A stretch of 64,000 bases of DNA from Pedobacter metabolipauper (GTDB lineage: Bacteria > Bacteroidota > Bacteroidia > Sphingobacteriales > Sphingobacteriaceae): positions 186,001 to 250,000 of the forward strand of contig NZ_SNYC01000007.1 in NCBI RefSeq assembly GCF_004362715.1. Reading direction: 5' to 3'. The notes below the pieces were generated by a model. The model had not been told where the DNA came from. It worked only from the letters and a program-made list of their open reading frames with translations, and did no database searches. Of the stretch, positions 50,931 to 60,058 are shown piece by piece. A program made the translations under genes and the position numbers. Each line of letters opens with the position of its first letter. The first letter of the stretch is position 1.

Positions 50931-53741
50931 CTAAAAACTATAGTTTAAAATTAATTCTAAGATAGGATTCTGGTGATATATTTTATTCACGAATACAAAT
51001 CTTGCGCCAACATCAACAATTGGTTGATAACGCAGCAGGTTCATACTACTACGCAATTCAAAGCCAAAAGTTTTAGGCTGCCCAAGATTTGTTTCGGTAC
51101 CGATGTTCTCGTAATGACAGAAAAGACCGCCCCTTAAGTTGCGGATATAGGCCAGAGGCCCGACTTCGGCATCAGGAAAAGCAAATGGGAAACGATAATT
51201 AAAAAGCAGCGTATTGTTTAGCCTGTGCTTTGCCAGAATGTTGTTGTAACCATAAACGGTACTGATCTCCTGATCATATTGGCGGATGCCTGATGAACGC
51301 TGATAATTGAAACTGGCCAGGAAAGAGTGATTCTTTGCAATTCCGGGAAAATAGGCGAAGCTTTCTGCCGCGAATAAGTTTCCTTTCAGATTATTGTCAA
51401 ATGGCTGATGCAGATAGGTGATCCGGAGTGTTTGTGCCCACCGGGGTGCGATGTCTCTTTCTGCAGCCCTTAAAGCGTGTGTGAGCGTAAAGCCGTACTG
51501 CATAGGGAACCGGAGTGTACGGATATAATTTTCAGGCATGTTCTCACCCATGTATCTTTCAGTATAGCTGGTTAGCGTGTTGAAAGAGAGGTTGTACGTG
51601 TGGTTGCGGGCTGTGAGGCTTAATGGGAGGGAAGCCTGAAGCTGAAAGTTATGCTCTCTCCAGTCTCCCTGCTGAATGCCGGCCTGGCTGTTATAAAAAG
51701 TGCGTCTTGGCCGGTTTCTGTAGGTTGCGTAAAAAACAGGGTAAAAGCTTTTTAGTGAAAACCCGCTGCTATACTCAAAACGGTTTAGGTCCCGGTGATA
51801 ATCTGCACCGGCAAAAAAATCGAAGGTGTTCAGCAGGTTATTTGACGTAAACTGTAATCCACCCTGGTATTCGTCTTCAATAACCGGGGCAACGCTGTGG
51901 AGATTGAACAGGTTGCCGAGGGTTTTATATTTCCTCGTGGTATATGTGCTGTCGGGGATGTTCGAAAATACGTTTCCGGTATTTTCCTGTTTTTCTGCGG
52001 CAGCCCCGAAATAAACGAAATTGTTCTTTTGAAGCTCCTTGCCGTCAAAAGGTGTTTCTGCAATGTCGTAGCCATCCGCAGAATAATTGTTAAATAGTAT
52101 TTGGTTTGTGGGAGCATGATAGGCAGGATTGAATCCGCCGTATTTAGAGGCGCTCAGAGCGCTTATCTTTTTTGTAGCGGTGTCAATGTAGTAAACGTTA
52201 TCGATGCCTTCATAGTGAGCGTTAAAAGCTATTCCTTGCTTAATGTAGATCGGCCTGGTTATCTGCTGTTGAGTTTCAGCAATCAAAGTGGTGATTCTGT
52301 TATCGCTGTCAATGATCCGCAATGCCTTTCCCTTTTCGCTCACAGATACAAAACTGATCTTTGTACCACTGGCATCAAAAGCAGGTGTCTGCAGGATCTC
52401 GTTTCCGGGATTTGGATAGACTTTGATGATTTTGCCATTAGCTGCATCGAGTTCGATCAGGCTGCAGTTGTTGGACAGATCAAACTGAACGGCAATGATC
52501 CTGCGTGCATCCATGGACAATGACGGGGAGAAGATCCGGCTTCTTGCGCTTAGTTTGGTGATCTTTTTTGTTTGAAGGTCGTAGCTGCAGATCACGCTGT
52601 AACTTCTCTGACGGAACCTGGGATCGTATCTGATCTCGTCCCAAACAATAAGTCCGTTGGCGTAGCTAAACCAGGGTTGTTCCTGGTAGCCGGTCCCGAT
52701 CAGTTTGGTTTCATTTTTACTGCTGTCTGTGATCGTAAAATGGGCAGCTTCAGCTTTGCTTTGTTTGAGGCTCAGGATCCGTCCGTCGTCTAATTTTACA
52801 GGCAGGAAATGGGAGCTGGCATAACTGGTTTTTTTATTTAAAACAGTATAGGTTTTGGTGGTTGTTTTTTGACTTTGTGCTGTCCACTCTTTTTGCAGGA
52901 TACCGGTCGTATGAAGGAACCAGTCTTTGCTTCCGCGGTCAGTAAATTTTTTTAGACTGCTGGAGAACGGATAGAGGCGGAGTGGTCTGTTTCGGATGTC
53001 GGTAAGCACGCTGTCAAAAATGTCACGGCCGGATTCTTTCCGGATGGCTGATGAGATCAGATAACCCAATTGGTAATAACCGGGAGTGACGTCTTTGTCT
53101 GATCCAAAATTGATCTTGCTATAGGTGTAATTTTTTCCTTCCAGCAGGTTGGCCCGGTAGGGCATCACCCATGACGGCTGCCTTCCTCTGCCTGCATTTG
53201 TTAATGCCGTTTCGATGGTTACCGCGTCTCCTTCAAAATACCAAAGCGGAAGGCTTACGCCAAACCATGCAAAGTAAACATCTTCCGGAAACGGATGTGC
53301 TTTTCCTCCGGTCAGTTTATCAAATTGTGCAACGTGTCTCAGCTCATGAACGGCAAGGTTGTTCAGCCAATCCTGGCTGTCAAATTGCTGGGGCGGGGTG
53401 GTGTAGAATTCTGACTTTTTTGGAGCAAGCTGAACGAAGCCATTTGCAATGACCCCGCGGTTTTGAAGCACAATGGGGATGGATGTTTTTTGCCGTCCTA
53501 AGCTTCCGCCAACATAGGGAAAAATATAGCTGATCGTATTGGCCATCCGCTGCGCCTCTTTTTCAAGTTCGACCGGATAGATCAGCTGGAACCCGGATAC
53601 ATTTATTTGCCTCCATTTTACACTAAGCGGGTTCTGGTCCGCACTAAATATCTGTGAAAAAGCAGTATGTGAAATTAAACTTAATATAATGAGTATTAAA
53701 AATTTGATTTTCAGTATCTTGATTGGTTTAATAATACCCAT
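50931..53741 (-). CDS. Metallopeptidase-like / TolB-like propeller / beta-barrel fusion protein
   Basis: 936 residues. Signal peptide ends TAFSQ (about residue 30). The N-terminal domain has the zincin motif VHELRHVAQF followed 40-odd residues on by WYFEGDAVTIET, a possible third ligand Glu. The middle (about 300-590) shows repeated strands such as RIFSPSLSMDARRIIAVQF and ILQTPAFDASGTKISFVSV, a TolB-like propeller. The last 330 residues are a beta-barrel ending in Phe (LELILNYSF), an outer-membrane insertion signal. It is likely anchored in the outer membrane with the other domains in the periplasm. Function unknown. Confidence 0.85.
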   Translation of the reverse strand: MGIIKPIKILKIKFLILIILSLISHTAFSQIFSADQNPLSVKWRQINVSGFQLIYPVELEKEAQRMANTISYIFPYVGGSLGRQKTSIPIVLQNRGVIANGFVQLAPKKSEFYTTPPQQFDSQDWLNNLAVHELRHVAQFDKLTGGKAHPFPEDVYFAWFGVSLPLWYFEGDAVTIETALTNAGRGRQPSWVMPYRANLLEGKNYTYSKINFGSDKDVTPGYYQLGYLISSAIRKESGRDIFDSVLTDIRNRPLRLYPFSSSLKKFTDRGSKDWFLHTTGILQKEWTAQSQKTTTKTYTVLNKKTSYASSHFLPVKLDDGRILSLKQSKAEAAHFTITDSSKNETKLIGTGYQEQPWFSYANGLIVWDEIRYDPRFRQRSYSVICSYDLQTKKITKLSARSRIFSPSLSMDARRIIAVQFDLSNNCSLIELDAANGKIIKVYPNPGNEILQTPAFDASGTKISFVSVSEKGKALRIIDSDNRITTLIAETQQQITRPIYIKQGIAFNAHYEGIDNVYYIDTATKKISALSASKYGGFNPAYHAPTNQILFNNYSADGYDIAETPFDGKELQKNNFVYFGAAAEKQENTGNVFSNIPDSTYTTRKYKTLGNLFNLHSVAPVIEDEYQGGLQFTSNNLLNTFDFFAGADYHRDLNRFEYSSGFSLKSFYPVFYATYRNRPRRTFYNSQAGIQQGDWREHNFQLQASLPLSLTARNHTYNLSFNTLTSYTERYMGENMPENYIRTLRFPMQYGFTLTHALRAAERDIAPRWAQTLRITYLHQPFDNNLKGNLFAAESFAYFPGIAKNHSFLASFNYQRSSGIRQYDQEISTVYGYNNILAKHRLNNTLLFNYRFPFAFPDAEVGPLAYIRNLRGGLFCHYENIGTETNLGQPKTFGFELRSSMNLLRYQPIVDVGARFVFVNKIYHQNPILELILNYSF

Positions 53742-54095
53742 AAATTTGTATTGCTAAAATATTTAGTATAGTTTTGTGTTTATAGTGTTCTTTATGTGGT
53801 TTTTTTAATGATATATAATTATTTAAATAATTGATATTCATTTATATATAGATTTTATATAATTATTCAAATAGCTTTGTTTTTTGATGATTTAAACTAT
53901 TTTTACCCCTGTTTTATAAAGAACCCTATCCAGGATCAGTATACCTGAAAATCTGCAATCAAGATACACTATTTAGGTTATAAATACAATTAAATTTCTT
54001 TGGTGAAATGCGTGGATGTATATGGAATATACTCTTTTTGGGACTGCTGTTTGCCGGGAAAAAGACTCCCCTACCCTTGGGGATTGGATAGAAAA
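53742..54095. other. AT-rich non-coding interval
   Basis: 354 bp, very AT-rich near 53760-53900. The only structured element is the minus-strand hairpin at 54057-54083. No gene, repeat or clear promoter is supported. Confidence 0.6.
54057..54083 (-). terminator. Terminator after the EamA gene
   Basis: TCCCC/GGGGA stem with a 7-nt loop; reading leftward it is followed by GTCTTTTT. Confidence 0.7.
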
Positions 54096-54983
54096 CTACT
54101 GTAAATTCTTGCGTTTTTTGTAGATTGGATACAAGAAAACTGACCCGATGATCAGTGCTGCCCCAAGGTAAAAACCGGTGGACATGGTCTCTTTTGTTCC
54201 GAAGAAAATGAAGGCCAGAAGGATGCCGTATACGGGTTCAAGATTGGTGATCAGGGCAACTCTGAAAGCCGAGAGTGTACGCATTACCGAGACTCCGGCA
54301 ACGTAGGCAAGGGCCGTACAAATGGTACCTAAAACGCCCAGGTATGCCCAGTCTTTCAGACTTAAATTGAAGGTCTCTGTAAGCAGGCTCTGGTCAAATA
54401 AACGGTATAAGGTGATCCAGAAAAATGCACCGGTCAGTTCATAAAAACCAATAATTTTAGGCTCGCTTTTTTGTACCAGAGCGGAGTTGATCGTTGCAAA
54501 TAAGCTCGAGGCTAGTGCTGATGAAAGCCCAAATATAATGCCTGATGTGTACTGGGATTCGAACTTAAAAATAAGATATATTCCTAAAATAATGATCAAT
54601 CCGACGATCACATCGGGGATTAAAATGGCCTGTTTTTTTATGAGCGGTTCGAGTATTGCCGTGAAAAGGGTGAAGGAAGAAAGGCATACCAGGGTTACAG
54701 AAACAGTAGAAACTTTGATGGCATGGAAGAATAAGATCCAGTGTATGGCAACAATACTGCCGGTAAAAAAGAACTGCAGAAATTGCTTTTTAGTCACCTT
54801 TATACTGGTGCCTGTAAGCATGAAATAAGCGAATAGAGTGAGGCTTGCAATCAACACCCGGTACCATACCATTTGGACTGCACTGATAGAAATAAGGGCT
54901 CCCAGTATTCCTGTAAAGCCCCATATAAATACAGTGAAATGCAGGATCAGTAAGTTCCTGGTAACTGATGTTTTTCCGTTCAT
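54096..54983 (-). CDS. EamA/DMT-family transporter
   Basis: 295 residues with ten predicted transmembrane helices in two EamA repeats. The first repeat starts at FTVFIWGFTGILGALI and contains WYRVLIASLTL, and the second contains LSSALASSLFATINSALVQ and ITNLEPVYGILLAF. Exports or imports small metabolites; substrate unknown. The gene shares one base with lptF/G upstream, so it is part of the tgt-lptG-eamA operon. Confidence 0.92.
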   Translation of the reverse strand: MNGKTSVTRNLLILHFTVFIWGFTGILGALISISAVQMVWYRVLIASLTLFAYFMLTGTSIKVTKKQFLQFFFTGSIVAIHWILFFHAIKVSTVSVTLVCLSSFTLFTAILEPLIKKQAILIPDVIVGLIIILGIYLIFKFESQYTSGIIFGLSSALASSLFATINSALVQKSEPKIIGFYELTGAFFWITLYRLFDQSLLTETFNLSLKDWAYLGVLGTICTALAYVAGVSVMRTLSAFRVALITNLEPVYGILLAFIFFGTKETMSTGFYLGAALIIGSVFLYPIYKKRKNLQ

Positions 54984-56086
54984 TATTTTGGCGCTTTTCT
55001 GAGTAAATAATAGCCCAGTAATCCAAAGAAAATAGTAGGTGCCAATACAGCAAATAAGGGTGAAATCCCTCCTTTTAAAGAGAACATTTTGGCAAACTGA
55101 TTCAATACGATATACCCAAAGCTTAATAGTATGCCGATCCCGAGCGGCAGACCTACGCCTCCGCGTACTTTACGTGAGGACAGGGCAACGCCTATCAAAG
55201 TCAATACGAAGGCTGAGAGCGGATTTAAATAGCGTTTATAGCGTTCAAATAGCAGGTCGTTCCAAATACCCGTTCCGCGGATCTTTTCTTTCCTGATCTT
55301 GTCGCTCAACTCCCTGTTGCTCAGGTTCTCGAATATATTGTCATATGCAGAGAAATCATCGGGCCGCATATCAAGGATCGTATCTTTTGGCTTGGAGAAT
55401 TCGCTTACAAAGGTCTCCTTAAGGCCATTGATGTACCGGATCGAATAATTGGTGAGTCTCCAGTTGTGTTTAAGTGAATCGTATTTAATCTCCTGGGCTA
55501 CCAGCTTTTTGGTAAGTACATCTCCGTTGAAGTTATCCAGTGAAAACTTAAGTCCAACCATGGTTTTGTTATCAAAGTTATCCATGTAAATGTACGTCTT
55601 CTCATCCAGCCTCATGTGGATATTGGTTTTGCTTGACGATTCGTTCTTCTTTACGTAATTGTTTTCAAAGCTATTCTTTAACCGGTTTGTATACGGTAAT
55701 ATATACAGGTTTGCAGCCAGATTGACCGCAAAAATGATAAATGCAGATACGAAATAGGGTACCAGGAAACGGTTAAAGCTGACGCCGCCGCTTAATATGG
55801 GTACGATCTCTGTCTGATCGGCCATTTTAGCGGTAAAGAATATAACCGCAATAAAGTTGATCAGCGGGGAAAGCATATTCACGTAAAACGGAATAGAACC
55901 TGCATAATACAAGGTGATTACCTGCCAGAAAGTAAGGTTTGCAGTTAAAAAATCATCCAGTTTTTCCGACAGATCGAAAATGATAATAATGATAACAAAC
56001 AGTGTTAAGGTATATAAAAAAGTACCTAAATATTTACTGATGATATACCAGTCTATGATCTTAATCCTGTTTTTTATAAAGTTCAT
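54983..56086 (-). CDS. LptF/LptG-family LPS export permease (YjgP/YjgQ)
   Basis: 367 residues. Three N-terminal transmembrane helices (RIKIIDWYIISKYLGTFLYT start), a periplasmic beta-jellyroll of about 170 residues, and three C-terminal helices (SAFVLTLIGVALSSRKVRGG; GIGILLSFGYIVLNQFAKMF). With its pair mate and LptB it extracts LPS from the inner membrane. Whether it is LptF or LptG is not decided, as the other is not in this window. Start is directly next to the tgt stop. Confidence 0.92.
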   Translation of the reverse strand: MNFIKNRIKIIDWYIISKYLGTFLYTLTLFVIIIIIFDLSEKLDDFLTANLTFWQVITLYYAGSIPFYVNMLSPLINFIAVIFFTAKMADQTEIVPILSGGVSFNRFLVPYFVSAFIIFAVNLAANLYILPYTNRLKNSFENNYVKKNESSSKTNIHMRLDEKTYIYMDNFDNKTMVGLKFSLDNFNGDVLTKKLVAQEIKYDSLKHNWRLTNYSIRYINGLKETFVSEFSKPKDTILDMRPDDFSAYDNIFENLSNRELSDKIRKEKIRGTGIWNDLLFERYKRYLNPLSAFVLTLIGVALSSRKVRGGVGLPLGIGILLSFGYIVLNQFAKMFSLKGGISPLFAVLAPTIFFGLLGYYLLRKAPK

Positions 56087-57217
56087 CTATAATTTATTCC
56101 CTAATATAGTTACCATTTTGTTTTTCCAGGCGTAAAACTCACCACTAATAATTTTTTCTCTGGCTTGTTTTACCAGCCATATATAGAAATGAAGGTTATG
56201 CAGGGTAGCAATTTGTGCACCCAGCATTTCTTTTGAATGCATCAGATGCCTTAAATAGGCCTTTGAGTATACCTGGTCGGCATATAGATCGCTATCCGGC
56301 TCAATGGGTGAAAAATCATTCTCCCACTTTTTATTACCGATATTAATAATGCCATTTTTGGTAAAAAGCATACCATTCCTTGCATTTCTTGTTGGCATAA
56401 CGCAATCAAACATGTCAACCCCAAGTGCTATATTCTCTAAAATATTGATCGGTGTGCCTACGCCCATTAAGTAACGGGGTTTCTCATAAGGTAGTATATC
56501 GCACACCACTTCGGTCATGCCGTACATTTCTTCTGCAGGTTCGCCTACTGACAAGCCGCCAATGGCATTTCCTTCACGATCCATGGACGCAATGAATTCT
56601 GCAGATTTAACCCTCAGGTCTTTATATACCGATCCCTGGACAATTGGAAACAGGGTTTGGTTAAACCCATACTTAGGTTCTGTGGTATCAAAACGGTTGC
56701 AGCATCTTTTTAACCAGCGGTGGGTCATGTTGATGGAAGAAGCGGCATACTTGTAATCACATGGGTAGGGGGTACATTCATCAAATGCCATGATGATATC
56801 GGCACCAATGGTGCGTTGAATATCCATTGCATATTCTGGTGTAAATAAGTGTTTTGACCCATCAATATGTGAACGGAAAGTGACACCTTCTTCTTTAATT
56901 TTTCTTACTTTGCTTAAAGAATACACCTGATAACCCCCGCTGTCCGTTAAAATCGGACGGTCCCAGCCAATAAATTGATGCAGTCCGCCTGCTTTTTCAA
57001 TAATATCCAGCCCTGGCCTTAAATATAAATGGTAAGTATTTCCAAGAATTATTTTGGCATCGATGTCATTCTTCAGCTCGCGCTGGTGTACCGCTTTAAC
57101 GGTTCCTGCTGTTCCTACAGGCATAAAGATAGGCGTTTGTATCTCTCCGTGATCTGTTGTAACTGTTCCTGCCCTTGCCTTCGAATGGGTGTCTTTTGCC
57201 TGTAAACTAAATTTCAT
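56087..57217 (-). CDS. tgt: tRNA-guanine transglycosylase lacking the zinc-site cysteines
   Basis: 376 residues from the ATG at 57217, the usual bacterial Tgt length. It swaps the wobble guanine of GUN anticodon tRNAs for preQ1 in queuosine synthesis. Asp92 (TDSGGYQ) and nucleophile Asp271 (MFDCVMPTRNARNG) are intact. In standard Tgt a C-x-C-x2-C plus His site binds zinc; here the matching residues are Ser309, Leu311 and Asp314, while the His (His340 in TLHNLHFY) remains. I suspect this is a lineage trait. First gene of the tgt-lptG-eamA operon. Confidence 0.93.
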   Translation of the reverse strand: MKFSLQAKDTHSKARAGTVTTDHGEIQTPIFMPVGTAGTVKAVHQRELKNDIDAKIILGNTYHLYLRPGLDIIEKAGGLHQFIGWDRPILTDSGGYQVYSLSKVRKIKEEGVTFRSHIDGSKHLFTPEYAMDIQRTIGADIIMAFDECTPYPCDYKYAASSINMTHRWLKRCCNRFDTTEPKYGFNQTLFPIVQGSVYKDLRVKSAEFIASMDREGNAIGGLSVGEPAEEMYGMTEVVCDILPYEKPRYLMGVGTPINILENIALGVDMFDCVMPTRNARNGMLFTKNGIINIGNKKWENDFSPIEPDSDLYADQVYSKAYLRHLMHSKEMLGAQIATLHNLHFYIWLVKQAREKIISGEFYAWKNKMVTILGNKL

Positions 57218-57241
57218 ATGTACGATCTTCAAAAATCTGGG

Positions 57242-57249
57242 CAAAAGTA
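57242..57249 (-). promoter_or_regulatory. Predicted -7 box for tgt (TACTTTTG on the minus strand)
   Basis: Exact TAnnTTTG match reading leftward, 24 bp before the tgt ATG; leader about 20 nt. Confidence 0.55.
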
Positions 57250-57344
57250 GCAAAAAACCAGCTATTTACGCTCTAAATTTTTTATCAACATAACCGTACA
57301 TTACAGATTAAAAATCGGAAATTTGGCGGCTACAAAAATACATC

Positions 57345-58466
57345 GTGGATTTAACCTTATTAGAGAACTGCCTGTTCGGCGCCTTAATCTTTTGTTTCTT
57401 AATACAGCTATATTTCAGTCTTTTTATTCATTTGAAACTGGCGCTGATTAAAGTAGAGCCTATGCCAGATCGTGGTAGAAAGCCAATTAGTGTGATCATC
57501 AGCGCCCGGAATGAATTGAAGAATTTACAAGAATATCTTCCTGCTGTTCTCGAACAAAATTACCCTGATTTTGAAGTTGTTGTGGTCAATGACCGGTCAT
57601 GGGATGGAACTGCTGACTTGCTGGAAGAGTTTTCTAAAACCTATGCGCGACTTAAAATAGTGACTGTATCAGAAGGAGAGAAGTTCATTGCAGGTAAAAA
57701 GTTTGCGATCACAATGGGCATAAAAGCAGCTTCTAATGAATGGCTGGTATTTACCGATGCAGATTGTCTCCCGGCTTCAAAGGATTGGTTAACAGGCATG
57801 CAGCAGCCTGCTGATGACCGTACAGAAATTGTTTTGGGTTATTCTCCATATCAGAAAAAATGGGGGATATTAAATGCCCTGATCCGTTTCGAGACCTTTT
57901 TTACCGCCGTTAATTACCTTTCATTTGCAATCAAAGGGATGCCTTACATGGGGGTTGGCAGAAATATGGCTTATAAAAAGTCACTTTTTTTTAAGAATAA
58001 AGGCTTTGCAGCACACATACATATTCCTTCTGGTGATGATGATCTCTTCGTAAATGCGAATGCAAACGCTGTAAATACGGCCATCCAGTTTCATAAGGAT
58101 GCGCAGGTTTGGAGTGTTCCTAATACCAGCCTTAAAAGTTACCTGAAACAAAAGAAACGTCATTTTGGAGCGGGAAAGCTATATAAGCCGAAACACAAGT
58201 TCATTCTTTCGGCACAGATCATCATCCAGTTCTTATTTTATGCATTCTTTATCATTTTAATCTGTTTTAAGGCTACTTTATATCCTGCACTGGCTGTGCT
58301 GGGGATAAGTATCATCGTTAGGTGCTTTGTTTATCCGAGGCTTCTTAAACGGCTGAATTGTGGTAATCTGAGGTGGTGGTTTCCGTTATTGGATATACTA
58401 TTATTCATTTTTCTGGTGTTTAATGGTGTAGTTTCTATATTTGTTAAAAAAATACAGTGGAGATAA
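57345..58466 (+). CDS. Membrane glycosyltransferase family 2
   Basis: 373 residues from a GTG start. One N-terminal helix, then the GT-A domain: ISVIISARNELKNLQEYLPA, VVVVNDRSWDGTADL, TDADCLPASKDW (the DxD-type metal site), and GRNMAYKKS. SGDDDLFVNANANA is the acceptor-side acidic motif and KQKKRHFGAGKLY the QxxRW-like stretch. Three C-terminal helices follow. It probably makes or transfers a glycolipid or surface polysaccharide sugar. The rsmG start overlaps its end by 10 bp. Confidence 0.88.
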   Translation: MDLTLLENCLFGALIFCFLIQLYFSLFIHLKLALIKVEPMPDRGRKPISVIISARNELKNLQEYLPAVLEQNYPDFEVVVVNDRSWDGTADLLEEFSKTYARLKIVTVSEGEKFIAGKKFAITMGIKAASNEWLVFTDADCLPASKDWLTGMQQPADDRTEIVLGYSPYQKKWGILNALIRFETFFTAVNYLSFAIKGMPYMGVGRNMAYKKSLFFKNKGFAAHIHIPSGDDDLFVNANANAVNTAIQFHKDAQVWSVPNTSLKSYLKQKKRHFGAGKLYKPKHKFILSAQIIIQFLFYAFFIILICFKATLYPALAVLGISIIVRCFVYPRLLKRLNCGNLRWWFPLLDILLFIFLVFNGVVSIFVKKIQWR

Positions 58467-59089
58467 AATCAGCATTAATTCAGGAATATTTTAAAGGCCT
58501 GACTGAAAAACAGGTTAGTCAGTTTGATCAGTTATATGATCTGTATAGTTTTTGGAATGCGCAAATCAATGTGATTTCCAGAAAGGATATCGAAGAACTT
58601 TATGAAAGGCACATCCTGCATTCTCTTGGTATTGCTAAATTTTGTACGTTTAAACCAGGAGAGCGGGTTCTTGATGTAGGTACGGGAGGAGGTTTTCCTG
58701 GGATCCCATTGGCCATTCTGTTCCCGGATACCCAGTTTCACCTGGTTGATTCCATAGGTAAGAAGATCAAAGTAGTTACTGAAGTTGCTGAAGCTTTGGG
58801 TTTAACGAATGTTAAAGCAAGCCATTTGAGAGCAGAGCAGGTTACTGATAAGTACGATTTTGTAGTATCCAGGGCAGTAACCCGGTTGATTGATTTCTAT
58901 CCCTGGATAAAAGATAAGTTTAATAAAGAATCCAAAAATGCCATTCCAAATGGGATCTTATATTTAAAAGGAGGCGATCTGGCTGAAGAGATTGCAGAAT
59001 CCAGACTAAAGGCACAGCTGTACCCGCTTTCTGAGTACTTTAAGGAAGATTTTTTTGAAACCAAATACGTGGTTTATATTCCTGGGTAA
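58457..59089 (+). CDS. rsmG: 16S rRNA (guanine-N7)-methyltransferase RsmG
   Basis: 210 residues from a GTG start, the family's usual size. FDQLYDLYSFWNAQINVISRKD is the conserved N-terminus and VLDVGTGGGFPGIPLAI the SAM motif; VVSRAVTRLIDFYPW is the RsmG-specific region. It methylates G527 of 16S rRNA. The start lies inside the end of the glycosyltransferase gene, a strong sign of translational coupling. Confidence 0.94.
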   Translation: MEIKSALIQEYFKGLTEKQVSQFDQLYDLYSFWNAQINVISRKDIEELYERHILHSLGIAKFCTFKPGERVLDVGTGGGFPGIPLAILFPDTQFHLVDSIGKKIKVVTEVAEALGLTNVKASHLRAEQVTDKYDFVVSRAVTRLIDFYPWIKDKFNKESKNAIPNGILYLKGGDLAEEIAESRLKAQLYPLSEYFKEDFFETKYVVYIPG

Positions 59090-59175
59090 GCTACTTTAGA
59101 TCTTATCCTTAAGCGGCTATAATTAGTGACTAACTTTTAAAGTACCTGTCGGCACTAACTGAGAGGTATTGATTT

Positions 59176-59955
59176 TTAAAGGCTCGCTTCTTTGGTTAGT
59201 TCTTTAAGAATTACATCAGCATCGCCAACTTTTGCAACCAATCCTGTTTTATTCACGATCAGATGGGTTGGGAATTGGTTTATTTTTAAGATGTCTGCCA
59301 GATAATCGGCCTGATCAGCAACGACTGCATAATCAAATTTCGTTTTTTTAAGAAACGCATTAAGGGCTTTTGGATCATCAAGCGCCAGGCTTACAAAAAG
59401 AATGTCTTTGCGGTTCTTATATTTTGCCACCCAGCTGTTAAGTTCCGGCATTTCCTGCCTGCATGGAAGGCATTTAACAAACCAGAATTTAAATACGACT
59501 ATTTTTCCTTTGGTTGTCGTCTCATTATATTTCTTGCCATTTAAATCTATAAAATTGAACCCGGGTAATTTTTTGCCTTCCTTCTGATAATGTGCATAAA
59601 GCGTTTTTCCGTAGTCCTGGATCACGGCCTTAGTTGCCTGATCAGTAGTAGCCGGCATTTTATAGAGTTTGTAGGAAGCGGATGCATTTTTTGCAATGAG
59701 CCTTACAGGGAGATAGCCTCCGGCTGCAATTTGCTTTAGAAACTGTCCTTTGGTAATTGATTTCGATGTTTGATCAAAAGCACTAAAGTCTTCTGATAAC
59801 CGGAGGTAGTCCCTGTCGTAATAAAGCCAATTCATTGTATTTGCTAAGACCTTTGCAGGTTCTTCAACGGGTTTACCCAACTGATTTTGGGCATTAACGC
59901 CATTAGAAAAGTATACGAGCATGATTATGCCGCATAGTATGTTCTTTAAATTCAT
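59176..59955 (-). CDS. Exported TlpA-like thioredoxin
   Basis: 259 residues. Signal peptide ends VNAQ (about residue 23). The first 120 residues are unrecognised; the TlpA-like domain starts around KLPGFNFIDLNGKKYN, with active-site Cys162-Leu-Pro-Cys165 and cis-Pro FPTHLIVNKTG. Periplasmic disulfide reductase role is likely. It is a single gene and its active-site pair (CLPC) differs from the CGPC paralogue at 21618. Confidence 0.87.
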   Translation of the reverse strand: MNLKNILCGIIMLVYFSNGVNAQNQLGKPVEEPAKVLANTMNWLYYDRDYLRLSEDFSAFDQTSKSITKGQFLKQIAAGGYLPVRLIAKNASASYKLYKMPATTDQATKAVIQDYGKTLYAHYQKEGKKLPGFNFIDLNGKKYNETTTKGKIVVFKFWFVKCLPCRQEMPELNSWVAKYKNRKDILFVSLALDDPKALNAFLKKTKFDYAVVADQADYLADILKINQFPTHLIVNKTGLVAKVGDADVILKELTKEASL

Positions 59956-59987
59956 ATGTATTTAGAATTGGGAAATGCGTTTGTTTC

Positions 59988-60038
59988 AAAAAAAATCAGG
60001 TCAATAATGAAATGATGGTTTTATTACTGACCTGATTT
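59988..60038 (-). terminator. Terminator after the M56 gene
   Basis: 11-bp perfect stem AAATCAGGTCA/TGACCTGATTT, extended imperfectly; eight A on the plus strand give the U-run for leftward transcripts. Confidence 0.82.
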
Positions 60039-60058
60039 AATGGATTGGTTAATTGAAT

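Noticed and set aside
54008..54091. 27-codon hydrophobic frame (MRGCIWNILFLGLLFAGKK...) that looks like a signal peptide
   Set aside because: Too short, no family, overlaps the EamA terminator hairpin, and lies in an AT-rich gap; likely chance.
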